From NCBI GenBank assembly GCA_028583605.1, contig CM053335.1:17963347-18027346 (forward strand): a DNA stretch of 64,000 nucleotides, written 5' to 3'. Shown here one piece after another: positions 35,337 to 45,397 of the stretch. A model generated the notes under the pieces. That model was not told where the DNA came from, did not search any database, and saw only the letters and a program-made list of their open reading frames with translations. Every line of letters begins with the position of its first letter. The first letter of the stretch is position 1. A program made the position numbers and the translations under genes. This DNA comes from Dastarcus helophoroides. Taxonomy: Eukaryota; Arthropoda; Insecta; Coleoptera; Bothrideridae.

Positions 35337-36042
35337 TGTAACGAAATGTAAATTGTAGAATTTAGCGCATAAAAAAAAGTTTCTAGAAAGATCTGATAAG
35401 GTGAACGCGGCCGCGATAACGAAGCAAACGGCAGATAAGCGTTCCCGAAATTTCGACAAACGATAAGCCTTAGCTGCCGGATTGTTCTAGAACCTGGAGG
35501 CCAAAACTATATAAGGCGGCCGGCTTTCCCTCGTGGTAAATTAGTTAGAGTCGGTGTAGTTAAGTAGTGAGTTAGTAATTAGAAATCTAGATTTTAGTTA
35601 CCGTTTTTTTCATTAAGGATTGGAAGAAGTAACTGACGAAGAAAATGCCACTCAATAGGAATGGAATTAACGAAACTTTGTAAAGAAGATACACAGAATA
35701 TTGTAGCGAAATGTAAATTATAGAATTTAGTACGTAAGAAAATTTTCTAGAAAGATCTGATAAGGGGAAAGCGGCCGTGATAACGAAGCAAAAGTGTTCC
35801 AGGAATTTCTGCTAACGATAAACCTTATCTGCGGGATTTTTCTAGAACCTGGTAACCCTATGCTATATAAGGCGGTCGGCTTTTCCTCGAGTCACTTAGT
35901 TAGAGTCAATTAGTCAGTGTAGTTAGTAGTTAGACGTCCAAAAGTGAGTTCATTATTCAGTTGAAGTGTTCCGAGTTTAGTTCAGTAATAAAGTGGGTGT
36001 AATCCATCACGTGTAACCAATCGAACCGATAAGCCCGTAACA
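35337..36042 (+). mobile_element. LTR with two promoter modules (tandem array, last copy)
   Basis: TGTAACGAAATG to CGATAAGCCCGTAACA. TATA boxes near 35507 and 35864, AATAAA near 35986. Confidence 0.8.
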
Positions 36043-36315
36043 ATACACTCAGCTCTAGATAATTTAATTGTCTTTAATTCGTCTAGTTTTCTAGCCCTCT
36101 AAAGTGATTTTTCATTGTGTTATCGTCGTTCGTAATAAAAAAAATCATTTTCAACTTGGATAATCAACAAGAACTATCTCCTCCGGGGGACGATCGGTGG
36201 ACGGTAGACGGCGACGATAGGTCGAAAAAGGTTCCCCCAAATCACTGCTTCACTCTCGAAAAATTACTTTTCTTGTTACTTTTTTCATACAACTCGGAAC
36301 TCGATTAAAATAAGT
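36043..36315 (+). mobile_element. truncated interior of the miniature LTR element
   Basis: Interior homology (GACGATCGGTGGACGGTAGA and the CTTTTTTCATACAACT block) fades out near 36315, closing the tandem array. Confidence 0.6.
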
Positions 36316-36589
36316 AATACTAAGAGCTTTGATACGAAACTTTCCAAAAAATTCTTGGTCTACTTAAGACTTTCAATTTAAGACGTAAATCTGTGATAGA
36401 GGAATAATCTGTGATAGAGAAATAATCTGCGATAGAGGAATAATCCGCGATGGAGAAATAAACAAAGCTGTTAGCTTATACATAATAACTTGATATGGAC
36501 TTCTTCAATAGTTTGAGATACCAACGATACAAGGAAATTCGTTAAAAAAATAAAAAAATGTAACCATTATGTAATACATTAGTAGTTAG

Positions 36590-36928
36590 ACGTCAAAAAT
36601 CGACGTAGGTATCACACGAATTGGTGGTATTGAATATGCAACCAAAAGTGGAAATACGGTTACCACCAATCAACACCCTCGGTATTTGTGTCCCTTTCGA
36701 AATCTCATTGACAATGGGTTATTGATAAAAGCCACCTCAGCGGGATACCGTTTCGAATTCAATAATAATTTCTATATCGTTGGCCAAACATTAAGCAATT
36801 GCTTCTGTGGATCGTTAATTATTTTCAATCGGTCTAACTTTGAATGGAGCTCCGCAGTTTGCTCCAATCTAAGGACGATGGTAAACCCCACGCAGACAAC
36901 GATGATGGTTGGCCAAGTCCTTTGGTAG
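36590..36928 (+). pseudogene. unidentified coding-like fragment, 5'-truncated
   Basis: Open from 36590 to a TAG at 36926-36928 without a good in-frame ATG near its start. It reads GITRIGGIEYATKSGN, then PRYLCPFRNLIDNG, and ends VNPTQTTMMVGQVLW. Four cysteines and beta-strand-like alternation suggest a real protein fragment, but no family is recognised. AATAAA follows at about 36971. The piece starts next to TAGTAGTTAGACGTCAAAAA, a scrap of the LTR start region, so an LTR breakpoint may have removed its 5' exons. Confidence 0.35.
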
Positions 36929-37118
36929 CAAAGAATCTAGATTATATAATGAAATTTATTTAATTCAAGAAATAAACTTAACTAATTCAGGAAGTAAATT
37001 AAATTAAAGCATTTTGAGCTTTTTCCTCCTCTGCCAGCAAATCTAGTTGTTTTAAGATGTTGGGTTTTCCTAAAGAGATTTCTTACCAAGTGACTGTGAC
37101 AACATTTAACCCTAGTAC

Positions 37119-37239
37119 ATATATCAGGAGAGTTCTACGCCAAATGACGTCTCAGCATGTCACGAACCTCTACTTCTTCGGTGACATGCCGTCCGAAGCT
37201 GCTGCGAGGTCATTTGGTGTAGAACTCTCCTGATATACA
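37119..37239. repeat. long hairpin (inverted repeat)
   Basis: TATATCAGGAGAGTTCTACG near 37119 pairs with TGTAGAACTCTCCTGATATA ending near 37238, extending to GTCATTTGG on the inner side. A nested AGCATGTCAC/GTGACATGCC pair lies inside. The arms are ~29 bp, nearly perfect. A fold-back element or structured RNA are both possible. Confidence 0.7.
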
Positions 37240-37272
37240 CATCAGGAAGGTCAAACACCGTCCATAGGGAGA

Positions 37273-37500
37273 ATGTTAATGAGAGATTTAATATTGAGAG
37301 CTAATAGTGGGATAGATGGGCGGCGCCTTGTATTCTCCTACACCGGTGTAAACAATTCAACGCAGAGCGCAGCGATCAGTGTTGGTGAAGATTTCAGTAG
37401 TATATCATACCTTCTAACGGGTTTTGTTACGGCAGGAAACAATGTTATTAAAATTTGCTTACCACATGCTATTTGTTCTTTTAGTTCGTTGATTTAATCA
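37273..37500 (+). CDS. unidentified small ORF
   Basis: ATG at 37273 to TAA, 74 residues, reading LVFSYTGVNNSTQSAAISVG and then LLTGFVTAGNNVIKICLPHA. AATAAATAAA follows near 37542. The composition is protein-like but there is no signal peptide or known motif. It could be an exon of the same unknown gene as 36590-36928 or an unrelated mobile-element remnant. Confidence 0.25.
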
Positions 37501-37833
37501 ACATCTGAGGCAAAAAAAACTGATATTCTTTGATAACCAAAATAAATAAACGAGATTTCTTAAACAAAATAAATAATAATTCTAATAAAGAATATAACAT
37601 AATAACTCTTTAAACATTACAATATAAGGAGCTCAAATAGGCCGCCAGATTGTGCTAGACAATATTTCAGTCTGTTGTAAAACTCTCGACGAGTTTTTTC
37701 TAACATCTAAGCTGAAAGATACGAGCATACTGCGTCAAAGTAGGGGAATACGTTCAGCGGCAGCAGAAAACTATGGAAGGGACAATTCTTAGCGTTTTAC
37801 ATGAACAATGAAAATTTTTCCTTATCTGTATAC

Positions 37834-38225
37834 ATATTGTTACGCGCTTCTCGGTTCGAATTGATTAACACGTGAATTGAATAATACCCACTTTATTGTC
37901 AAACTCAACTCGGATCACTACAACTAAACAATTAACTCACTTATTGACTTCTAACTGCTAACTCACTACTTAACCACATCGACTCTAACTAACTAATTCG
38001 AGGGAAAGCTGACCGCCTTATATAGTTTTGGCTACCGGGTTCTAGAAAAATCCCGCAGATAAGGCTTATCGTTTGCCGAAATTTCTGCCGTTTGTTTTGT
38101 TATCGCGACCGCTTTCCCCTTATCAGATCTTTCTAGAAACTTTTCTTACGCACTAAATTCTATTTTAAATTCTGTGTTTCAATTTTTTAAATTCTATTCT
38201 ATCTATTTACATTACGTTACAATAT
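37834..38225 (-). mobile_element. solo LTR with ATAT target duplication
   Basis: LTR 37838-38221 (384 bp), flanked by ATAT on both sides. On the minus strand it has one full promoter module, with TATATAAGG near 38020, and AATAAAGTGGG near 37893. A short piece resembling the Penelope-like end (TTCTGTGTTTCAATTTTTT) lies inside U3 near 38170-38190. Confidence 0.8.
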
Positions 38226-38535
38226 GTACTAACATTTTTTCAAAAATTTCAGTAACTTTCAAAGTTTTGGAAATCGAATGAATGAGATTTTCAGTAAATA
38301 ATTTTTGTTTCAAAGTATCGTGTTACAACACGAATTTGTTCTTTATCTTTTGATTTTGTCGCGAAATATGAGCACCTCAAACGTTTCGATTTTCAGCTTG
38401 AATTTTTTTCGCGGGTAATTTTTCGAAATCTAGACTTCAATTTTTTTAAAATAAATTTTACGTGTTTTCGAAATTTGTAAATGAAACCAGATATTTCGAC
38501 GTTCCACGAGATATTTTTGTTAAAAACCCAAAATT
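38226..38535. other. AT-rich spacer, no supported gene
   Basis: Low-complexity TTTCGAAATT-type sequence like that at 2220-2650 and 51050-51370. Confidence 0.4.
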
Positions 38536-38539
38536 CAGC

Positions 38540-39186
38540 TTGAAGCTTGTGACGCAGTGAGGACTTCTGTCTACGCAGACACTTTTTTCTATAGAACTTC
38601 CAAGTTATGGAACTTGTTACCGAAAGGAATTTTCCCCAAAAATTACAACCTATCCTTCAGTGCAATCATTGGTCCTCCAGTGCCATCAGTCTGGAACAGC
38701 TAATGTTATATTCTTTGAGAACTGTTATGGATTTACTGCAAATCAAACATAGCGTCTTATTACTGGACTTAATCAGGAAATATTGACAGTTCCAATGATT
38801 TTTGAATGTTTGAATGTTTTTCTGCGTATGGTTGGTGACTTGCCTCGTTTCTACAAGTACTGTCATGGAAGATGCTCGCAGGAACTAATAGGATTGATCC
38901 CCCCAAGGGCAAGATTGTTGAAGCACACAAGACAGTCAAAGACAGCAAATTCCTGTGAGATCCAGCTTGACACAGTGAGAACATCTCCCTACGGAGACTC
39001 TTTTTCTATAGAACTTCCAAGTTATGGAACTTGTTACCGAAAGGAATTTTCCCCAAAAATTACAACCTATCCTTGTTTAAGAAGGCGATTCATCGTCATC
39101 TATCCTTGTTTCCGCATCCTACTCGCAGTGCTTTTGAAAACACGATGGAGTTACCCTTTGCGAGTGGATTAAACTTAAAAAAAAAT
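38540..39186 (+). mobile_element. non-LTR retrotransposon 3' region, internally rearranged (copy b)
   Basis: LINE ORF2 C-terminal sequence (...LPSYGTCYRKEFSPK...) at 38540-38660 breaks into the CAGTGCAATCATTGGTCCTC minisatellite seed and the segment CAGTCTGGAACAGCTAATG, then the LINE end repeats in full to GCGAGTGGATTAAACTTAAA at 39180. Frame shifts make it non-functional. Confidence 0.7.
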
Positions 39187-39189
39187 CGA

Positions 39190-40125
39190 ATAGTTGAGAA
39201 TTTTTAATACAAAGCTTTTAGAAAAACCATAAAATTATAATCTTTTCGCAAAGCTCCTTGCTAAAACTCGAGTCGAAATAAAAAAATCGAAATTCTAGAA
39301 AAAGTAAAAGCAACAAAATTTTGACTTGTTTCGAAAGTTTTATTTCTCAAAATTTCGACTTTTTTTCAAAATTTCGACTTTTTTTCAAAATTTTAACCTA
39401 AGTTTTTCAATATTTTTTCTCAAAATGTTTACCTTACTTTTTCAATACTTTTTCTCGTATTTTGCAACCTTCGATTTTTTTGGAATTTCGAATTCCTTGA
39501 AATTTTCACTTTTTGGAAATTCGTGCTATGGCTTTGTTTTGGTTATAATCCAGTAGTGTCCAAGTGACAGTTTTCAATGGCAGCTGTGGAATTCTTCTCG
39601 TCCCGTTACAACTCGATGGCAGCAAAGACAGAATGATGTAGTAAAAACGCGAGGGGAGGCAGATTCAGATATATTTCACCGGCAACGGATCCGATGGCAA
39701 CCAACTATGACTATGACTGTGTCGCGTAGGGGATTCCCGTACCGGGCCGATCAGCCAAGCGAACATCCGGCCGTCTATCTCATTGTTTTCCACGGGGCCA
39801 ACGCGATTATCGAATAACTAAAGAAGCAAGGAAGCGACCGAGCTATTTGTCTATAAAGTTTTACGGGACAATTACGTAAAATATGAAAGCGTTGGTGAGT
39901 CGTCGTTGCGCTTTCGTCGAAGTTGCGCTTCATTTAGTTGAGTTTTGCTACTTCAGAGTTTGATGTTGTTTTTAAGGAAAAGTTTCACGTGGAATATTCC
40001 GAATGTTTAGTTGCTTTGGCGATTGGTTGAAACCAAGTGTTTGAATTTTTTCGAACGTTTTTTTGAACACTTGGAGTTCCTAAGCTAGTGCAAGGGTATC
40101 TAAATTAGGACACGAGGGCTAAACT
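39190..40125. other. spacer with a possible first exon near 39880
   Basis: AT-rich up to 39590, then a GC-richer unique block (39590-39900). Within it ATGAAAGCGTTG is followed at once by GTGAGT (39882-39899), i.e. four codons (MKAL) and a splice donor. A very short first coding exon that interrupts a signal peptide is typical of several insect secreted or cuticle protein genes. No second exon was identified, so this is only a candidate. Confidence 0.25.
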
Positions 40126-40129
40126 GGCT

Positions 40130-41130
40130 CTTTAGTTCCATCACTGCCCCCGACAGGGCCATCACTGACTCTTTAGTGCCATTATTGGCTCTCCAGTATC
40201 ATCACTGACCCTCCAGTATCATTACTAGCCCTCCAGTGTCATCACTGGTCCTCCAGTGTCATCACTGATCCTCCAGTGTCATCACTGGCCCTCCAGTGTG
40301 TCATCACTGGCCCTCCAGTGTGTCATCACTGGCCCTCCAGTGTCATCACTGATTCGCCAATGTCATCACTGGCCCTACAGTGCCATCACTGATTCTTTGG
40401 TGCCATCACTGACTCTTTAGTGCCATCATTGGCCCTCCAGTGTCATCACTGGTTCTCCAGTGTCATCACGGGTTCTCCAGTGTCATCACTGGCCCTCCAG
40501 TGTCATCACTGGCTTGCCAATGTCATCACTGGCCCTACAGTGCCATCACTGATTCTTTGGTGTCCATCACTGACTCTTTAGTGCCATCATTGCCCCTCCA
40601 GTGTCATCACTGGTTCTCCAGTGTCATCACTGGCCCTCCAGTGTCATCACCGGTTCTCCAATGTCATCACTGGCCCTACAGTGCCATCACTGATTCTTTA
40701 GTGCCATCATGACTTTTCATCATTGGCCCATCACACTGGCCCCAGTATCATACTTTAGTGCATCATTGTCTTAGTGTCATCACGGCCCTTCAGTCATCAT
40801 GGCCTCCAGTTCATCACTGGCCGCTAATGTTATATTCTTGTCATCACTGACCCTTTCAGTGTCATCACTGGCTTGCCAATGTCATCACTGGCCCTACAGT
40901 GCCATCACTAATTCTTTAGTGCCATCATTGACTCTTTAGTGCGATCATTGGCCCTCCAGTATCATCACTGGCCCTCCAGTATCATCACTGGCCCCCCAGT
41001 GTCATCACTGGCCCTTCAGTGTCATCACTGACTCGCCAATGTCATCACTGCTCCTACAGTGCCATCACTGACCCTCCAGTCTCATCACTGGCCCTTCAGT
41101 GCAATCACTGGTCCTCCAGTGCCATCAATC
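40130..41130. repeat. ~20-bp hairpin minisatellite (CCAGTGTCATCACTGG)
   Basis: About 45 units of CCTCCAGTGTCATCACTGGC and variants. The core CCAGTG-TCAT-CACTGG is a perfect 6-bp-stem hairpin. The array ends in the LINE-linked segment CAGTGCCATCAATCTGGAAC at 41117. The ORFs through it arise from the repeat. Confidence 0.95.
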
Positions 41131-41776
41131 TGGAACAGCTACTGTTATATTCTTTGAGAACTGTTATGGATTTATTGCAAATGAAACATAGCGTCTTATT
41201 ACTGGTCTTAATCAGGAATATTGACAGTTCCAATGATTTATGAATGTTTGAATTTTTTTTTGCGTATGGTTGGTGACTTGTCTCTTTTCTACAAGTACAT
41301 CATCATGGAAGATGCTCGCAGGAACCAATAGGATTGATCCCCCCAAGGGCAAGATTCTTAAGGCGTACTAGACAGTCGAAGACAGCAAATTCCTGTGCGA
41401 TCCAGAACACTCGAGCACAGGCGTATAGTTGGTGACTTGTCTCTTTTCTACAAGTACTATCATGAAAGATGCTCCCAGGAACTAATAGAATTGATCCCCC
41501 CAAGGGCAAGATTCTTGAGGCGTACTAGACAGTCGGAGGCAGCAAATTCCTGTGCGGTTCAGCTTGACATAGTGAGGGCTTCTGCCTACGGAGACTCTTT
41601 TTTCTTTAGAACTTCCAAGTTATGGAACTTGTTACCGAAAGGAATTTTCCCTAAAAATTACAACCTATCCTTGTTTAAGAAGACGGTTCATTGCCATCTA
41701 TCCTTGTTTCCGCATCCTACTCGCAGTGCTTTGAAAGCATAATGGGGTTGCGAGTGGATTAAACTTTAAAAAAAAC
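41100..41776 (+). mobile_element. non-LTR retrotransposon 3' region (copy c)
   Basis: After a partial duplicate at 41230-41400, an open stretch reads RTLEHRRIVGDLSLFYKYYH (from about 41400) and then FFFRTSKLWNLLPKGIFPKN. This is the conserved C-terminal region that follows the reverse transcriptase in many CR1/Jockey-like LINE ORF2 proteins (HRR.V..LSLFY..YHG.CS.EL ... LWN.LP...FP..YNL..FK). It ends in GGATTAAACTTTAAAAAAAA. 5'-truncated and not autonomous. Confidence 0.8.
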
Positions 41777-41999
41777 TCACTGACGATTTTTCACTTCTTT
41801 TTTATTATACAAGTCAAGTTAGGTCAAGTTAGTTAAGCACTACTTTATTTCAAAACAGATAATTTCGCTTCCTTGGCGTTCTCTAAGTGACTGATTTGCT
41901 GGGTTGACGCTGGTCTTTTTACACTTCCAGTTACTACCATTCCGAAGAGGAGTGAAATACATCAGAATTTTCTCGTAGCGGATATTTCATTTAATGTTA

Positions 42000-42110
42000 C
42001 TGTAGTACGAAAGTACTACTGTAACTGATGCCAGTAGTACGCGGATATAGATGATGATGACGATATAGATGATGAGGACATCATCTATAACCGCGTTTGG
42101 TCACCAAATG
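42000..42110. repeat. small palindromes and GATGAT repeats
   Basis: AGTACGAAAGTACT and ATAGATGATG/CATCATCTAT inverted repeats in a short patch. It precedes the dispersed repeat copy shared with the window start. Confidence 0.45.
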
Positions 42111-42114
42111 TCTA

Positions 42115-42200
42115 AAACGTTTTTGGCCCTTGGAATTAGAGCAATCAGTATGGCCCTAAGGTTAGAAAGTTTGAAGACCTCTGTGCTAGTCTATTGTAAG
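42115..42200 (+). repeat. dispersed repeat shared with 1-60
   Basis: GAGCAATCAGTATGGCCCTA-AG and AAGTTTGAAGACC match the left edge of the window. In the frame starting at 42069 it reads ALGIRAISMALRLESLKTSV, with no known family. Confidence 0.4.
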
Positions 42201-42374
42201 ATTTTTTCGAGAGCTCTCCTGATATTTATATCTCTGGGACTTTTTAAAAAATGACTAACTGGACAACCAATCAAACCATTTGGTCCCCAAAAACTACTTT
42301 CAAGAAATTCCATTGATATATGGGCCTAACGAGTAGACTCATTAAAAATTGTGACATGTAACACACGTTCGGGC

Positions 42375-42704
42375 TTAGTCATCGCGACTTGAGCCTACAA
42401 TTTGATGAGAGATGCCAAACAAAATAGAAACAACTTCTTCTGACTCGACAATAATAAACGACGTACTGGTACGGTCAATCTGAGGAAGGAAGTGGGTGTG
42501 ACTCCAATCGAGGGCCTCATTCGCCACCCTGACTTGCAGATTCGTACATACATGATCCAGCGTTAACCCATCTGTTAAGTCATTTTCTCTAACCGGCGCT
42601 GAAACGTCGGCGCACTTTGGATAATTATCCCGAATTGACGGGCCCTTGTTGTGTTTATTTGTCGACTTCATGCTTCTAATTGGATTAATTTGCTTTATTG
42701 GCAA
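42375..42704 (-). pseudogene. possible LINE endonuclease fragment
   Basis: A 109-codon minus ORF contains LTLDHVCTNLQ followed ~20 residues later by SHTHFLPQI. TxLDHVCTN...SDH..I is a common arrangement near the end of the APE-type endonuclease domain of non-LTR ORF2 proteins, so it may be a decayed piece of one. The match is short and the catalytic SDH is not intact. Confidence 0.35.
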
Positions 42705-42744
42705 GAAACCAAGGGTTGTGATCCTCTAGAATGCGTTTTTCTTA

Positions 42745-43447
42745 ATATTGTTACGGGCTTTATCGGTTCGAATTGATTATTAACACGTGAATTCAATAAT
42801 ACCCACTTTATTTTCAAACTAAACTCAGAACACTACAACTGAATAATTAACTCGCTTAGCTCGCTAGCTCACTAATTACACTGACTGTCTCTAACTATCT
42901 GGCTGGAGGGAAAGTCGACCGCCTGAGTTTTGGTTCCCAGGTTCTAGAAAAATCCCACAAATAAGGCTTATCGTTAGCAGAAATTTCTGGAACACTTTTG
43001 CTTCGCCGGGCCGCTTTCCCCTTATCAGATCTTTCTAGAAAATTTTCTTACGTACTAAATTCTATAATTTACATTTCGCTACAACATTCTCTGTATCTTC
43101 TTTACAAAGTTTCGTTAATTCCATTCCCATTGAGTGGCATTTTCTTCGTCAGTTGCTTTTTCCAATCCTTAATGAAAAAAAAAGGTAACTAAAATCTAAA
43201 TTTCTAATTACTAACTCCGACTAACACCGACTCTAACTAACTTACCACGAGGGAAAGCCGACCGCCTTATATAGTTTTAGCCTCCAGGTTCTAGAACAAT
43301 TCGGCAGATAAGGCTTATCGTTTGTCGAAATTTCTGGAACGCTTATCTGCCGTTTGCCTTATTATCGCGGCCGCTTTCCCCTTATCAGATCTTTCTAGAA
43401 ACTTTTCTTACATACTAAATTCTACAATTTATACTTCGTTACAATAT
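42745..43447 (-). mobile_element. LTR-family copy with two modules and ATAT duplication
   Basis: 42749-43443 (695 bp) read on the minus strand from TGTAACGAAGTA to CCCGTAACA, flanked by ATAT on both sides. The promoter-proximal module keeps TATATAAGG (near 43265); the second TATA (near 42925) has been deleted. The spacer block lies at 43085-43195. Confidence 0.8.
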
Positions 43448-43768
43448 ATTACACAATTACACGTATTTCTTAAAATATTACAAAATTTGTTCTTGAAAGA
43501 GAATAACAAGTGTCATCTATCGGTTCGCTTTTCATGGTGCAATCACTGAAGCTTTGACTACAATTGACCACATCTTGGAGATGGGGTCGACAGTTGTTTT
43601 ATCCCGAAAGACTGTTTCATATGCCCCCATTCAGAAAGAGTAGAACACCTTTCTCTATTTTCTTTGTAAATCGCATGTCACCTGATAACAACGCTAACGT
43701 CGTTTAACGATAGGATGCAGTCTTAGCGTAACTTTGGACGTAGGGTTCTTTTAATGTAGCGGTCGGTC

Positions 43769-43783
43769 AGCGCCATCTAGCGC
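43769..43783 (-). promoter_or_regulatory. CTCF-like motif
   Basis: The minus strand reads CGCTAGATGGCGCTG, close to the core CCASYAGRKGGCRS bound by CTCF in flies and vertebrates. A single occurrence in unique sequence; chance cannot be excluded. Confidence 0.3.
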
Positions 43784-43972
43784 GGTAGGGCGCAACTTTG
43801 CTACCCAATAAGTATCTGAAGTTCCCCCACCAGGCAATTAAACGTGGACGTGATCGTATCCACGAATTCGCAACATTCTGCAACTTACACGACCTCTTTA
43901 CAACTGGGCATGACTGACTAAGTTAGACTGACACACAGTTACGCTATCCGTTGGTTTAATAGTAACAAAGTC

Positions 43973-44244
43973 AAGGGAAATATTGAAACACAGAACTTGT
44001 CCCCTGAAACCAAGAAAAATTAAAAAACACAACAAAGGTTGCTCTAACGCGTTTCGACAGCCAAGCTGTCATCTTCAGAGAGAAACAGTTTCTCTCTGAA
44101 GATGACAGCTTGGCTGTCGAAACGCGTTAGCCAGCAACCTTTGTTGTGGTTTTTAATTTTTCTTGGTTTCAGGGGACAAGTTCTGTGTTTCAATTTTTGA
44201 AGATAACCAAGGACCAGTCCGTTCCATCAAAAAAGGGAAATATT
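43973..44244. mobile_element. palindromic Penelope-like element with 12-bp target duplication
   Basis: 43985-44232: two ~105-bp inverted arms meeting at about 44092, then a tail GAAGATAACCAAGGACCAG ... CCATCAAAAA. AAGGGAAATATT flanks it at 43973-43984 and 44233-44244. The plus-strand arm has CTGAAGA (44096-44102), a 6-bp stem GACAGC-TTG-GCTGTC, GAAAC (44119-44123) and GTT (44126-44128). This is the order of a hammerhead core (CUGANGA, stem II, GAAA, short stem III, NUH) with one extra U before stem II. Penelope-like elements commonly carry such motifs. No coding capacity. Confidence 0.7.
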
Positions 44245-44300
44245 ACACTCAAAACCAGTTGACAAGTAAATTTTTGACGTGCTTAAAATTGAAAATATGT

Positions 44301-44363
44301 ACAACCGCAACCATAGACTAGTTTCGGCCTTCCTTGGCCTCATCAGTATGGTACGGTGGTTGT
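44301..44363 (-). ncRNA. type I hammerhead ribozyme motif
   Basis: On the minus strand, in order: stem I strand ACAACC...CCATA, core CTGATGA (44340-44346), stem II GGCC-AAGGAA-GGCC, GAAAC (44321-44325), a two-nucleotide stem III loop (AC-TA-GT), the cleavage triplet GTC (44316-44318), and stem I return TATGG...GGTTGT. Stem I pairs as CCATA/TATGG and ACAACC/GGTTGT with an internal loop between. All conserved core residues of the hammerhead are present. The very short stem III is the form known from Penelope-like elements and animal retrozymes, which often cleave as dimers. Cleavage is predicted after C at 44316. Confidence 0.75.
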
Positions 44364-44536
44364 ATACACTTTCAACTTAAAGCCGTTAGTCAGTCATATA
44401 AGTATCCAAGAGAGTAAACCTCCATTGGGTGACTTGTAACTGGCTTTTAACTGTTTATTACGCAAACATTTTCGTCACATGCTAATTGAAGCATTCCTCT
44501 CTGCTGAGATAATAAGCCTTGTACATACGAAAATAT

Positions 44537-44599
44537 ACGACCACTGTACCATGCTGATGAGTCCAATGAAGGCCGGAACTAGTCTACGGTTGCGGTTGT
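44537..44599 (+). ncRNA. degenerate hammerhead ribozyme, inverse copy
   Basis: The plus-strand counterpart of the motif at 44301: ACGACC...CCATG, CTGATGA (44554-44560), GTCC-AATGAA-GGCC, then GGAAC where GAAAC is expected, GTC (44582-44584) and TACGG...GGTTGT. The A-to-G change in GAAA and a mismatch in stem II make activity unlikely. Together the two copies form an inverted pair about 170 bp apart. Confidence 0.55.
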
Positions 44600-44609
44600 G
44601 CATATTTTT

Positions 44610-45395
44610 AAGTTTAAGCCCGTTTAACTGTTTAATTACAGAACATTTAATTGGTCATTTGTCAAACTAGATGAAAATAAAGTCACGCCGAGGACGTTGG
44701 TATCTATGGATGTTGCAATGCAACCCGTGATACAAGCTTTGCCTCATCTACGTGAACTTTGCAATTGCAATCTAGTTGTCATTAGATTCTAATGAAATTA
44801 GATTTCAGTTGCATCGCAATAAACTTGTATATATTTGTATATACAAGGCTTATTATCTCAGCAAGTAAATTTTTGATTTTCAGCCCATTTAACTTTGTCT
44901 ATTTTATTTTTAAAAAATCGACGCGTATGCTTTTAACCAGTGACAATATGCATAACGAGGGTGTTTTTAGGTGACCATTCGAATTCGTATACATTATTAT
45001 TCCTGAAACTCGCTAATGTGGATTTAAGCTCCTGAAATATAAAATATAAATTGCATTTTAATGTATTTTGCATTAGGCACTCAGCGTTGTTTATATTAAA
45101 TTTCGGGACGATCAAAATACACACACAACTTTTTAAAATACCTTGGCACACCAAGCGGACAATTTAATTTATAAATGGCAACATTTTGATTGCCAAACAC
45201 TTAGAGGAAATTTATATGTCTCATCGTCTTTAATTAGTTTAAAATGCATAAGGCTGAAAGCTGTAAAGTGAGGAAAAACTGGTTTTATTGAAACCAGTAA
45301 AAGCTTTCCTGGCATAGTTTTAATTTATTTATAACATGTTATTGACAAATCTAGCGGCTGTTTTTGCACACTCGTATTTTTTTATTTATTTATTT
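44610..45395. other. intergenic stretch, no supported gene
   Basis: AT-rich unique sequence. Phrases such as ACAAGGCTTATTATCTCAGC echo the flanks of the ribozyme motifs in inverse orientation (44495-44525 and 44845-44865), suggesting more remnants of that element. Confidence 0.4.
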
Positions 45396-45397
45396 AT

